Shown here piece by piece: positions 35,569 through 43,707 of a DNA stretch of 64,000 bases. Source of the DNA: JANSWY01 sp965243755 (GTDB taxonomy: Bacteria > Bacteroidota > Bacteroidia > Cytophagales > Cyclobacteriaceae). The notes under the pieces were generated by a model that saw only the letters and a program-made list of their open reading frames with translations, had not been told where the DNA came from and searched no databases. The DNA lies in assembly GCA_965243755.1 (NCBI GenBank), contig CBDEVW010000002.1:620001-684000 (forward strand), given 5' to 3'. A program made the translations under genes and the position numbers. Numbering within the stretch: position 1 is the first letter of the stretch; every line of letters starts with the position of its first letter.

Positions 35569-35576
35569 TATCTTTG
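35569..35576 (+). promoter_or_regulatory. -7 element before the WecA-like gene
   Basis: TATCTTTG, a full -7 consensus match, lies 73 bases before the start at 35650. No -33 TTG is visible at the expected distance. Confidence 0.5.
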
Positions 35577-35649
35577 ATATCCCCGGCTGCTAGAAATAAT
35601 CACAGTTTTTGCGAAAAAAGTTCTATTTAACCTATTCTGGATAAGGTTT

Positions 35650-36753
35650 ATGGATAAAATATTTCTAATCAGCGTAACCTCTTTTTTTGTATGCCTTGTA
35701 GTTGTTCCAATTACAATTAGGATTTTCCGAACAATTAATTTGCTGGATGCCCCTGATAACAGGAAACTCCATACTGCTGAGACTCCTTCCATGGGTGGTA
35801 TTGCCATATTTACTGGAGTATTTGTTGCTTCATTATTTTGGATGTCATGGGTTGATATTACCGCATACCGATATTTGATTGCTTCCGTATTTTTAATGTT
35901 TCTTTTGGGCGTAAGAGACGATATAGTGATGTTAAGAGCCCGTCATAAATTGTTGGCGCAAATTGCCATCTGTAGTATTGTTATTGTCTTTGCTGATATC
36001 AGATTCGAATCTTTTTATGGCATTTTTAATATATACGAATTCCCTTATTGGGCAAGTTACCTGATTACGCTTTTTACATTAATTGTGATTACCAACTCAT
36101 ACAACCTGATTGATGGGATAGATGGCCTTGCAGGAGCAATAGCTACGTTGGTATTGGGGTTTTATACCTTCTGGTTTTACTCAGTGGGTGATATTGCTCT
36201 TTCACTAATATGCTGCGCTTTTGTAGGTGCTATAATGGCCTTTCTCTATTTTAATTGGCAACCTAGCAGAATATTCATGGGAGATACGGGTTCGATGTTA
36301 ATTGGCTTTTTTCTGGCTATTGTGTCAGTGTATTTTATAAACTCCAACTATTACCTTTCGCCAACAATTCCGGTTAAGTTCCCGGCACACATATCAATTG
36401 CAGTAGGATTGCTGATTGTACCCTTGTTTGATACAATAAGAGTATTTACAATAAGGATATCAAATAAAAGGTCCCCTATGGTGCCAGACAGGAAACATTT
36501 GCACCATTTATTGATTCAATTAGGTTTGTCACACAGTTCAGCAACATTGATTTTGTTAACTACAAATGTACTTTTCTTCGCCTTATCCTTTCTGTTACAA
36601 CCATATGGAAATTCCTTATCTATAATCGTACTGATTTGCCTGGCACTGGGTTTAAGTTTTCTGCTAAAAAGGATTCACACAAAGTATGGTGTGGATGAAG
36701 AGAAGGAAGTGGCCGAACACCGCAAACAAATATTCCTTTCCAAAAGTGCTTAA
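35650..36753 (+). CDS. WecA/MraY-type undecaprenyl-phosphate HexNAc-1-phosphate transferase
   Basis: A 367-residue polytopic enzyme of the MraY/WecA family. Motifs are DAPDNRKLHTAETPSMGG near the N-terminus, NSYNLIDGIDGLAG, the metal-binding FMGDTGSMLIGF and the C-terminal PDRKHLHHLLIQLG (the HxHH-type motif of WecA-like rather than MraY enzymes). It loads a HexNAc-1-phosphate on the lipid carrier, so it is a second possible initiator beside the WcaJ-like protein. About 11 helices. It has its own promoter and may serve a different glycan. Confidence 0.9.
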   Translation: MDKIFLISVTSFFVCLVVVPITIRIFRTINLLDAPDNRKLHTAETPSMGGIAIFTGVFVASLFWMSWVDITAYRYLIASVFLMFLLGVRDDIVMLRARHKLLAQIAICSIVIVFADIRFESFYGIFNIYEFPYWASYLITLFTLIVITNSYNLIDGIDGLAGAIATLVLGFYTFWFYSVGDIALSLICCAFVGAIMAFLYFNWQPSRIFMGDTGSMLIGFFLAIVSVYFINSNYYLSPTIPVKFPAHISIAVGLLIVPLFDTIRVFTIRISNKRSPMVPDRKHLHHLLIQLGLSHSSATLILLTTNVLFFALSFLLQPYGNSLSIIVLICLALGLSFLLKRIHTKYGVDEEKEVAEHRKQIFLSKSA

Positions 36754-36819
36754 TACTTACTGCCAACCTTTATAATCAAACTGACATATCATAACTTTAC
36801 GGCTTCAAATTTTTGAGTT

Positions 36820-37842
36820 ATGTTAGAAAAAGTTGAGGCGTACATTGATGAGATTAAAAAAGTAAGTGTTTCTTCTGCTGAGGAACTGGAAGCTTACAGG
36901 CAAAAGTTTATTGGTAGAAAAAATGTCATTGCTGATCTATTCTCAGAATTCAAAAATGTACCTGGCGATAAGAGGAAGGAATTCGGAGTGAAACTTAATC
37001 AACTCAAGAACATTGCTCAGGAAAAGTTTGATGAACTCATTAAGGCTACTGAAAATGGTTCGTCTGAAAATCAGAACCAATTTGACCTCACCCTTCCTAC
37101 AATTCCCAATGAGTTAGGTTCTTTACATCCGATTACATTAACTCAAAACAGAATCATTGAGATATTTGAAAGGTTAGGATTTTCTGTTCAGGATGGTCCT
37201 GAAATAGAAGACGATTGGCACAACTTTACTGCACTGAATTTTCCAGAGAATCATCCTGCACGGGAAATGCAGGACACATTTTTCATTAAGAGAAATCCTG
37301 ATCAGTTGCTTCGTACACATACCTCCAATGTTCAGATAAGAATGATGGAGCATGGAAAGCCTCCCTTCCGGTCGATTATGCCTGGTAGAGTGTATAGGAA
37401 TGAAGCTATTAGTGCAAGAGCACATTGCTTCTTTCACCAGGTTGAAGGACTATATGTTGATAAAAATGTTAGTTTCAAAGACTTGAAGCAAACATTATAT
37501 CACTTTTCAAAAGAATTATTTGGGAAGGATACGCAGATCAGATTCAGACCATCCTATTTCCCTTTTACAGAACCGAGTGCTGAAATTGATATAAGTTGTT
37601 TCATCTGTAAAGGAGACGGCTGCAAAGTCTGTAAACATACTGGCTGGGTAGAAATTGCTGGCTCAGGAATGGTAGACCCCAATGTGCTGTCAAACTGTGG
37701 TATTGATCCCGAGGAATACACTGGTTTTGCATTCGGGATGGGTATTGAAAGAATTGCAATGCTAAAATACCAAATTGACGATTTACGATTGTTCTCTGAG
37801 AACGACGTAAGGTTTCTCCGTCAATTCAAAGGTGTTATATAA
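36820..37842 (+). CDS. pheS: Phenylalanyl-tRNA synthetase alpha subunit
   Basis: A 340-residue class II aminoacyl-tRNA synthetase subunit of normal length. The N-terminal coiled coil (1-85) is followed by the catalytic core with LHPITLTQN, ENHPAREMQDTFF, the motif 2 region (PGRVYRNEAISARAHCFFHQVEG) split over two strands, and the motif 3 GFAFGMGIERIAMLKY. It marks the return to housekeeping genes. It ends directly against the convergent moxR stop with no gap. Confidence 0.97.
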   Translation: MLEKVEAYIDEIKKVSVSSAEELEAYRQKFIGRKNVIADLFSEFKNVPGDKRKEFGVKLNQLKNIAQEKFDELIKATENGSSENQNQFDLTLPTIPNELGSLHPITLTQNRIIEIFERLGFSVQDGPEIEDDWHNFTALNFPENHPAREMQDTFFIKRNPDQLLRTHTSNVQIRMMEHGKPPFRSIMPGRVYRNEAISARAHCFFHQVEGLYVDKNVSFKDLKQTLYHFSKELFGKDTQIRFRPSYFPFTEPSAEIDISCFICKGDGCKVCKHTGWVEIAGSGMVDPNVLSNCGIDPEEYTGFAFGMGIERIAMLKYQIDDLRLFSENDVRFLRQFKGVI

Positions 37843-38805
37843 TTAAAGTAACTGTTCAATTAATTTTTCTTCCGTAATTCCCTCAGCTTCTGCTTTGAAA
37901 TTACGAACTATTCTGTGGCGGAGGATTGGCGTAGCGACAGCTTTCACATCCTCTATATCCGGAGAATACTTACCGTTGAGTAAAGCATTACATTTTGCAC
38001 CAAGTACAAGATATTGTGAAGCTCTAGGTCCCGCACCCCACTCAAGATATTCATTCGCTTCATTTGCGGCTTTCTCAGTATTGGGTCTTGTCTTATGTGA
38101 AAGTGATACAGCGTATTCAATTACGTTATCAGTAACAGGTACTTTCTTGACCAATTCCTGAAACCTCATGATTTGTTCTCCTGATAGTACCGGATTTATG
38201 TCTTGAGTGATGTTGCTGGTTGTATTTTTTACAATATCTAACTCGGATTGATAGTCGGGGTAATCCAATTTGATCATGAACATAAAGCGATCCAGCTGAG
38301 CCTCTGGTAGTGGATAAGTTCCCTCTTGCTCAATTGGGTTTTGTGTGGCCAATACAAAGAAAGGTTTGCTTAAGTCATAATGTTTCCCAGCAATGGTTAC
38401 TCCATACTCCTGCATTGATTCCAATAATGCGGATTGTGTTTTTGGAGGAGTACGGTTGATTTCGTCTGCCAGAATGATATTGGAAAAAATAGGTCCCTTT
38501 ACAAACTGAAAATTTCTATTCTGATCGAGTGTTTCTGCTCCCAGAATATCTGAGGGCATAAGGTCCGGAGTAAATTGAATTCTGTTGAAGTCAAGGCTTA
38601 GCGCTCTTGATATCGTTTGAATAAGCAGGGTTTTTGCCAGACCAGGTACGCCAACAAGCAGTGAGTGGCCCTCGCAAAAAATAGAGGTGATTAATAATTT
38701 GATCACATTTTCCTGCCCTACAATTATTTTTGATATTTCAGTTTTAAGATCGTTATAAGCCTGATGAAGCTGATTTGCTTCCTCTACTCCGTTAGTCTTT
38801 GACAT
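37843..38805 (-). CDS. MoxR-family AAA+ ATPase
   Basis: A 320-residue MoxR ATPase. Walker A is GVPGLAKT (52-59), Walker B lies in ILADEINRTPPKTQSALLESM, and ATQNPIEQEGTYPLPEAQLDRF spans sensor 1 and the following helix. MoxR proteins act as chaperones for metal or periplasmic complexes and usually sit next to VWA and DUF58 genes; neither is here. It is the last gene of the long minus-strand run and follows the SurA-like gene after 15 bases. Confidence 0.92.
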   Translation of the reverse strand: MSKTNGVEEANQLHQAYNDLKTEISKIIVGQENVIKLLITSIFCEGHSLLVGVPGLAKTLLIQTISRALSLDFNRIQFTPDLMPSDILGAETLDQNRNFQFVKGPIFSNIILADEINRTPPKTQSALLESMQEYGVTIAGKHYDLSKPFFVLATQNPIEQEGTYPLPEAQLDRFMFMIKLDYPDYQSELDIVKNTTSNITQDINPVLSGEQIMRFQELVKKVPVTDNVIEYAVSLSHKTRPNTEKAANEANEYLEWGAGPRASQYLVLGAKCNALLNGKYSPDIEDVKAVATPILRHRIVRNFKAEAEGITEEKLIEQLL

Positions 38806-38820
38806 AAATTTTAATCCTTG

Positions 38821-40170
38821 TTATTGTATGATCGGTAAGTTACAAAAATCATAGTCCGGATCAACTTCAATAAATATTCCTTTCTGCGCTTTTTCGAACC
38901 ATTCTGATAGTATACGGTTTTTCTTTGAATTTTGTGCTGCTGTAGCAATTTTTTGATAGTCGTCTTTCAAATTCGCTCGATGAGGAGGTGTTTGACTTTT
39001 GTAATAAACTATCCGATAAGCTTTAGAACCATCGGGCTGATCAAACTCCATGGCGGGACTTACCGAGCCAATTTTCATAGTGTCAATGGCAAAGAACAAT
39101 CCGGGATCCAGTTCCTTTACAGATATTCTGGTTGCACCATCAGGTGCTTGCAAAAAGCCGCCACTTCCCGAAGTTTGTTTGTCATCCGAATACTCCTTTG
39201 CTGCAGCTTCAAATTTGATGCTGTCACTAATGATCTGAGTTCTCAGGCTATCTAAAAAGTCTCTGGCCTTCACTCTATCCCGTTCTGTAACTTTTGGGAT
39301 CATTAAAATATGTCGGCTTTTGAAGGAATTACCTCTTTTCTCAATCAATTCGATAATATGCACACCAAAATCTGTCACCACTGGTTCAGAAATTTGCCCG
39401 GGAGAAAGACTTAGCGCAGTTGCTTCATATTCAGGTGCCAGTTCACCTCTTTTGAAGAAAGGTAACATGCCACCTTGTTGACGGGAACCTGGATCTTCGC
39501 TGTACTGTTTGGCCAAAACTCCAAAATCTATGCCTTCAAGTATTTGACTTCTGAGGTCATTGAGCTGATCTATTACTTTTTGTGTTGCAACCTTACCTGC
39601 CTTTGGTACTTTAACAATTTGCCCTACAGAGACCTCAGTTGAAAAATAAGGTAAACTATCACTGGGGATGGCTTTGAAAAATTTCCTAACCTCATTAGGA
39701 GTAACTTTAATTCCGGAGGTTATCTCAGATTGCATTTTTTGCACCACCAACTGTTCCTTGATGTCATCAAACAATTCAGCACGGAATTGGTCCATTGTCT
39801 TACCATAGAATTCTTCCAGTCTCTCTTCAGAACCAACCTGAGAGATGAAATAACTCATTCTGCGGTCAAGGTTTGCGTTTACTTCATTGTCACTTACTTC
39901 AACCGAGTCAATTTCGGCTTTAGCAACCATTAATTTATTGATGATCAGGCTTTCTAAAAGTTTGCATTTCCCTTCTTCCCCGGAAAAGCTTCCTCTGGCA
40001 AGCATCTCCTGATAGGCATTCTCCAATTCAGACTTCAGGATTATGTAATCATCTACTTTGGCAATGATTTTATCTACCACCACACCGCTGGAAGTTTGCG
40101 CAAATGTGCTGGCTGTGCTTATTATGGCAGATATTATCAGGACGTGCTTAATATATTTCAAACTCTTCAT
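38821..40170 (-). CDS. SurA-like periplasmic chaperone / peptidyl-prolyl isomerase
   Basis: A 449-residue protein with signal peptide (cleavage near TFAQ), a SurA-type N-terminal chaperone domain and two parvulin-like domains. The first has FGVLAKQYSEDPGSRQQGGMLPFFKRGEL split over the core; the second is around FEAAAKEYSDDKQTSGSGG. These help outer-membrane proteins fold. The ATG at 40170 is chosen over one at 40221 because the signal peptide MKSLKYIKHVLIISAI begins there. It overlaps the preceding gene by 23 bases. Confidence 0.9.
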   Translation of the reverse strand: MKSLKYIKHVLIISAIISTASTFAQTSSGVVVDKIIAKVDDYIILKSELENAYQEMLARGSFSGEEGKCKLLESLIINKLMVAKAEIDSVEVSDNEVNANLDRRMSYFISQVGSEERLEEFYGKTMDQFRAELFDDIKEQLVVQKMQSEITSGIKVTPNEVRKFFKAIPSDSLPYFSTEVSVGQIVKVPKAGKVATQKVIDQLNDLRSQILEGIDFGVLAKQYSEDPGSRQQGGMLPFFKRGELAPEYEATALSLSPGQISEPVVTDFGVHIIELIEKRGNSFKSRHILMIPKVTERDRVKARDFLDSLRTQIISDSIKFEAAAKEYSDDKQTSGSGGFLQAPDGATRISVKELDPGLFFAIDTMKIGSVSPAMEFDQPDGSKAYRIVYYKSQTPPHRANLKDDYQKIATAAQNSKKNRILSEWFEKAQKGIFIEVDPDYDFCNLPIIQ

Positions 40171-41023
40171 TCTCTCTTGCTTCTTTAAATATTCTTTCCT
40201 CAAGATTCCGTTTGATCTCAATTCTCCGTTTGTTAATTATGATGTTTCTAATGTCGTCTCTAATGAACTCTAACGGAGATATCTGATCGGAAATTTTGTA
40301 GTCTAATATCTTTAATAAGTAGATAAACTCATCATCGGTTGCCTCAACAAACTTATTGTTTTTTAAAAACTGAACTTTATTAGGAATATCAGACAGCACA
40401 GTGTTCTGGATGATTTCATCAAAATTGATCCATAGTGTATCTACCAAAGATGACTTGGTTGCAAATTGAAAGCAATAAGATCTGATGTCTTCAATGTCTG
40501 AGTTAGGATACCTTCTCATCCACTGGCTAAGATCATTTACCTTCGGGGCTTCTTTTGGCACCTTTGCAAAAAGGCATTGGATAATGTTTTGCTTCAACAG
40601 GAAGTTTTCGTACTTCTCTTCGTAGTATTTCACAATCTCCGCTTCGGAAACTTCTGTGCTAATGTTTTGCCCTACATAGTGCTTCTCATATTCATGGACA
40701 ATTAGTGCATACCTGTAGTCAAGTACTTTTCTTTCTAATTCCGCCTCATTAAACTCAATTTGTGAAATTGCCTTTTCAATGAGCAATTGCTTTTTGATCC
40801 AGTTATCTACATATTTTTCAATAAAGGCAATACTATCTTGTGAGGACATGTTAGGAGTAGTCAAGCCACTCAGGTCCTCCTCATACAGGTATGTTTGTTT
40901 GACCCTTGCTATTGGAGTTTTTACAGTTTCCTCCTCTTCATTTGCAGGTCGTAAATATTGACATGACGCAACAGCAAGTGCAGATGTAAGTATTATGATT
41001 TTATATGCTAACTTCAATTTCAC
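40148..41023 (-). CDS. SurA-N-like lipoprotein without an evident PPIase domain
   Basis: A 291-residue predicted lipoprotein; the lipobox is AVASC with Cys21. The body is helical and resembles the N- and C-terminal chaperone helices of SurA, but no parvulin signature (such as FSxDPGSxxxGG) is visible where it would be expected. It lies between two parvulin proteins with 23-base overlaps at both ends, so it is made together with them. Its likely role is a periplasmic chaperone partner for outer-membrane protein assembly. Confidence 0.75.
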   Translation of the reverse strand: MKLKLAYKIIILTSALAVASCQYLRPANEEEETVKTPIARVKQTYLYEEDLSGLTTPNMSSQDSIAFIEKYVDNWIKKQLLIEKAISQIEFNEAELERKVLDYRYALIVHEYEKHYVGQNISTEVSEAEIVKYYEEKYENFLLKQNIIQCLFAKVPKEAPKVNDLSQWMRRYPNSDIEDIRSYCFQFATKSSLVDTLWINFDEIIQNTVLSDIPNKVQFLKNNKFVEATDDEFIYLLKILDYKISDQISPLEFIRDDIRNIIINKRRIEIKRNLEERIFKEARENEEFEIY

Positions 41024-42932
41024 TAATCACTTTTTTTAGGATGTCATCATTAACCTTCACCTGGTACCTTGATTTAAGCTCCTCAACCCATGTGGCTTCA
41101 AGGTAATCCTGATAGTCCGAAATGACCTTTCCCTTTATTTCATTTAACTCAGGAATAACCGTGGGTTTATTCTCTTTAATGTGTACCAATATGTGCCGAT
41201 TATTCTCTTCGTATCGATGCAAACCTACTTCATTATTCTTTTCTACCAATGGGTGCTCACCTCGTGCAAAATGTCCGCTCCGCACCTGAAGGTTTAGCGG
41301 TTCATCTTTATTGAGTTGGTTTTCGATTGAAGCCCGATCTTTAGACTTGTTGATCAGGAACTCCACCGTATCAATAGTTTGTTTGGACTTGGAAGTGTAA
41401 ATATCCGTAAGTACCACATCCTTTTTGATGTATCTTGATTGGTTGTTTTTGTAGTAAGAGGCAAGACCTGTAGAATCCTGTGATGCTTTTTGCCAAACCA
41501 TTTCTTCCATTACGTCAAACAACAAAATCCCATCTCTGTATTCATTTAATAAAGCACGGTATTCAGGATATTTAAATTCCAGTTGTTTGTTTTCGAAATC
41601 CAGAACCATTTCCCTCTCAAACATTTCATACAGTTCACCAGAGGATTTTTTCAGGTTCTTCCTGGTTTCCGCGAATGTTTCAAGGTCACTACCTTTGAAT
41701 GACTTGTCTCCAATTTCAAACAGAATCTTTTGGCCGTCTTCAGAAGCCAGATTGCCTGAGTCCAATAATGAAATAACTGACGATATATTATCATTGTATT
41801 TTTTGAACCCATTTTCATTTTTGATTCTGTCAAGCACCACTTGATTTTTCACTTTAGTTCGGCTGTCTCTTCCAATTTTCCGCTCAATCTCAGACCGCAT
41901 TGATTCGAGAGGTTCAAGGTCCTTTTTGTCAATGTATTTGATAATATGCCAGCCGTATATTGTTTTAAAGGGCTTTGAATAAATGTTGCTGGAATCCAGG
42001 GAATAGGCAACTTCCTCAAATTCTGGCACAAAATTACCCGTGCCAAACCATGGAAGTTCGCCACCTTTGTTTTTCGAACCCGGGTCTTCTGAGTAGTCAG
42101 CGACTAGTTGTTTCCAGTCTTGCCCGTCCAAAATCTCCTTATAAATAGCGTCAATTTTCTCTTTGCTTTTAACACTATCAGCTTCACTTTGATTTTGAGG
42201 AGTCCTTATCATGATATGAGCTACCCGTAACTTTCCTCTGGCTTTTCTTTTATTTGATACATAAATGAGGTGATAACCAAACCGTGTTTTCACAGGTTCC
42301 GAAACTTCTCCTACCGGTGTGGCATAGGCTGCATTTTCAAAAGGATATACCATTTGAAGTGCAGTGAAATAGCCCAGACTACCTTTGTTCATTTTAGCGG
42401 ATGGGTCCTCGGAATACTTAACAGCTAAGGAATCGAAACTATGACCTTTCAGTGCCAGGTCACGAATTTCCTGAATTTTATTCCAGGCCTCAGTGGTATC
42501 TGATGTGCCTTCCTGTAACCTGATCAGTATGTGAGAAGCTTTTATTTCGGTTTGCAGCCGGTTATACGTTTCCTCAATAAGCTCCTCTGTTACTTTGCTT
42601 TCTGTGAGGTAGGGTTTGGCCAGGTCCTTTTGATATTTATTTAACTCTTCAATATAAGATTTGCGATCAGCATAACCCAGGGACCTGGCTTCATTGACTT
42701 TGAGCTTGAATTTGATATAAAGGTCGAGATATTCACGTACGTCTTCTTCCAGAGTCAATGAGTCGTTTGGCCTGTAATTTTTAAGGAAGGCATATTTGAA
42801 ATCTTCCTTAGAAACAGCATCGTCATTGATGGTGAAAAGAGGTTTATCAGTAAGGCTTTTGGTAGATTTTTGTACCTGACATGAACTGATCAGCACTACC
42901 GGCAGGATCATCAGGAGATAAATTTTTTTCAT
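41001..42932 (-). CDS. Lipoprotein peptidyl-prolyl isomerase with two parvulin domains
   Basis: A 643-residue protein with a lipoprotein signal (lipobox ISSC, Cys18). Two tandem parvulin domains follow a short helical domain: one begins IKASHILIRLQEG and contains SVKYSEDPSAKMNKGSLGYF-like residues, the other begins LRVAHIMIRTPQ and contains YSEDPGSKNKGGELPWFG. The C-terminal 280 residues are helical and chaperone-like. It is the first of three related genes and lies 28 bases downstream of the HATPase gene. Confidence 0.9.
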   Translation of the reverse strand: MKKIYLLMILPVVLISSCQVQKSTKSLTDKPLFTINDDAVSKEDFKYAFLKNYRPNDSLTLEEDVREYLDLYIKFKLKVNEARSLGYADRKSYIEELNKYQKDLAKPYLTESKVTEELIEETYNRLQTEIKASHILIRLQEGTSDTTEAWNKIQEIRDLALKGHSFDSLAVKYSEDPSAKMNKGSLGYFTALQMVYPFENAAYATPVGEVSEPVKTRFGYHLIYVSNKRKARGKLRVAHIMIRTPQNQSEADSVKSKEKIDAIYKEILDGQDWKQLVADYSEDPGSKNKGGELPWFGTGNFVPEFEEVAYSLDSSNIYSKPFKTIYGWHIIKYIDKKDLEPLESMRSEIERKIGRDSRTKVKNQVVLDRIKNENGFKKYNDNISSVISLLDSGNLASEDGQKILFEIGDKSFKGSDLETFAETRKNLKKSSGELYEMFEREMVLDFENKQLEFKYPEYRALLNEYRDGILLFDVMEEMVWQKASQDSTGLASYYKNNQSRYIKKDVVLTDIYTSKSKQTIDTVEFLINKSKDRASIENQLNKDEPLNLQVRSGHFARGEHPLVEKNNEVGLHRYEENNRHILVHIKENKPTVIPELNEIKGKVISDYQDYLEATWVEELKSRYQVKVNDDILKKVISEIEVSI

Positions 42933-42960
42933 GATCTGAGAATAGTTAATCTCTTAATTC

Positions 42961-43383
42961 TTAGTTCATTAATTTAATTAGCCTGCAAATATTGCTATTC
43001 TTTTCCGATTTAAATTCAATTTTGTCCATTATTCTTTTGACCAACATCAAGCCTAGTCCACCTTTTCGTTTTGATTCTACCAATTCATTTAGCGTGGGCT
43101 CTTTGTACTTGTTCATGTCAAAGCCTATTCCCTTGTCAATGATTTCAATAACTATTGACTTATTCTTGTTGAATGAAACTGACAGGCTCAAAGATTCTGC
43201 AGGATTGCAGTTGTTGGCATGTATGATAAGATTTGCACAGACTTCATCAACAGCTAAAACCAATTTGTGGGCTTCTACCTCCGGATAATCATGTTTTTCC
43301 AGGATGTTAGCTACAAATAGCCTGATGTCTGGCAAATTACTTTTGGCACACGATATGTCTAAATTATACTTCATTGAGTACAT
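42961..43383 (-). CDS. RsbW-like ATP-binding regulator (anti-sigma kinase type)
   Basis: A 140-residue HATPase_c protein with the N box DEVCANLIIHANN, G1 box DKGIGFD and G2 box KGGLGLMLVKRI. These are the features of anti-sigma or serine kinases in partner-switching systems. It overlaps the STAS gene by 20 bases. No sigma factor is adjacent, so its target is not evident; in Bacteroidota these proteins may regulate something other than a sigma factor. Confidence 0.88.
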   Translation of the reverse strand: MYSMKYNLDISCAKSNLPDIRLFVANILEKHDYPEVEAHKLVLAVDEVCANLIIHANNCNPAESLSLSVSFNKNKSIVIEIIDKGIGFDMNKYKEPTLNELVESKRKGGLGLMLVKRIMDKIEFKSEKNSNICRLIKLMN

Positions 43384-43705
43384 CCCTTGCTTGTTCCAAA
43401 TCTTCTTTGATGGTTAGGAGTTGGTCAAGGCCCAGGATTTCAAATACATTAAATACTTTTTGATTGAGGCCAGATAAAATTAGTTTAAGGTTGTGTGTTT
43501 CGAGCTCCTTGAGATAGGACATGAATACTCCCAGTCCTGCAGAGGAGATATAGTTCAGATGTTCGAGATCTACGATGATGTCCTTTTTCTTTTCAATCGC
43601 CTCTGCCAATGCACTATCCAGGTGAATGGAAGAGCTGGCATCTACCTCTCCCGAAACTGAGAGAATCTGAAATTTTTCTTCCTCCTTATTTGAAATCTCA
43701 ATCAT
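43364..43705 (-). CDS. STAS-domain anti-sigma factor antagonist
   Basis: A 113-residue single STAS domain. The phosphorylation loop reads ISSAGLGVFMSYLKEL, with Ser55 aligned to the Ser phosphorylated in SpoIIAA. It would be phosphorylated by the neighbouring HATPase and dephosphorylated by the SpoIIE-type phosphatase encoded two bases upstream. Confidence 0.9.
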   Translation of the reverse strand: MIEISNKEEEKFQILSVSGEVDASSSIHLDSALAEAIEKKKDIIVDLEHLNYISSAGLGVFMSYLKELETHNLKLILSGLNQKVFNVFEILGLDQLLTIKEDLEQARDVLNEV

Positions 43706-43707
43706 TT

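Noticed and set aside
38932..39255. Plus-strand frame inside the SurA-like gene
   Set aside because: Opposite-strand shadow of a conserved gene; no start signal or known domain.
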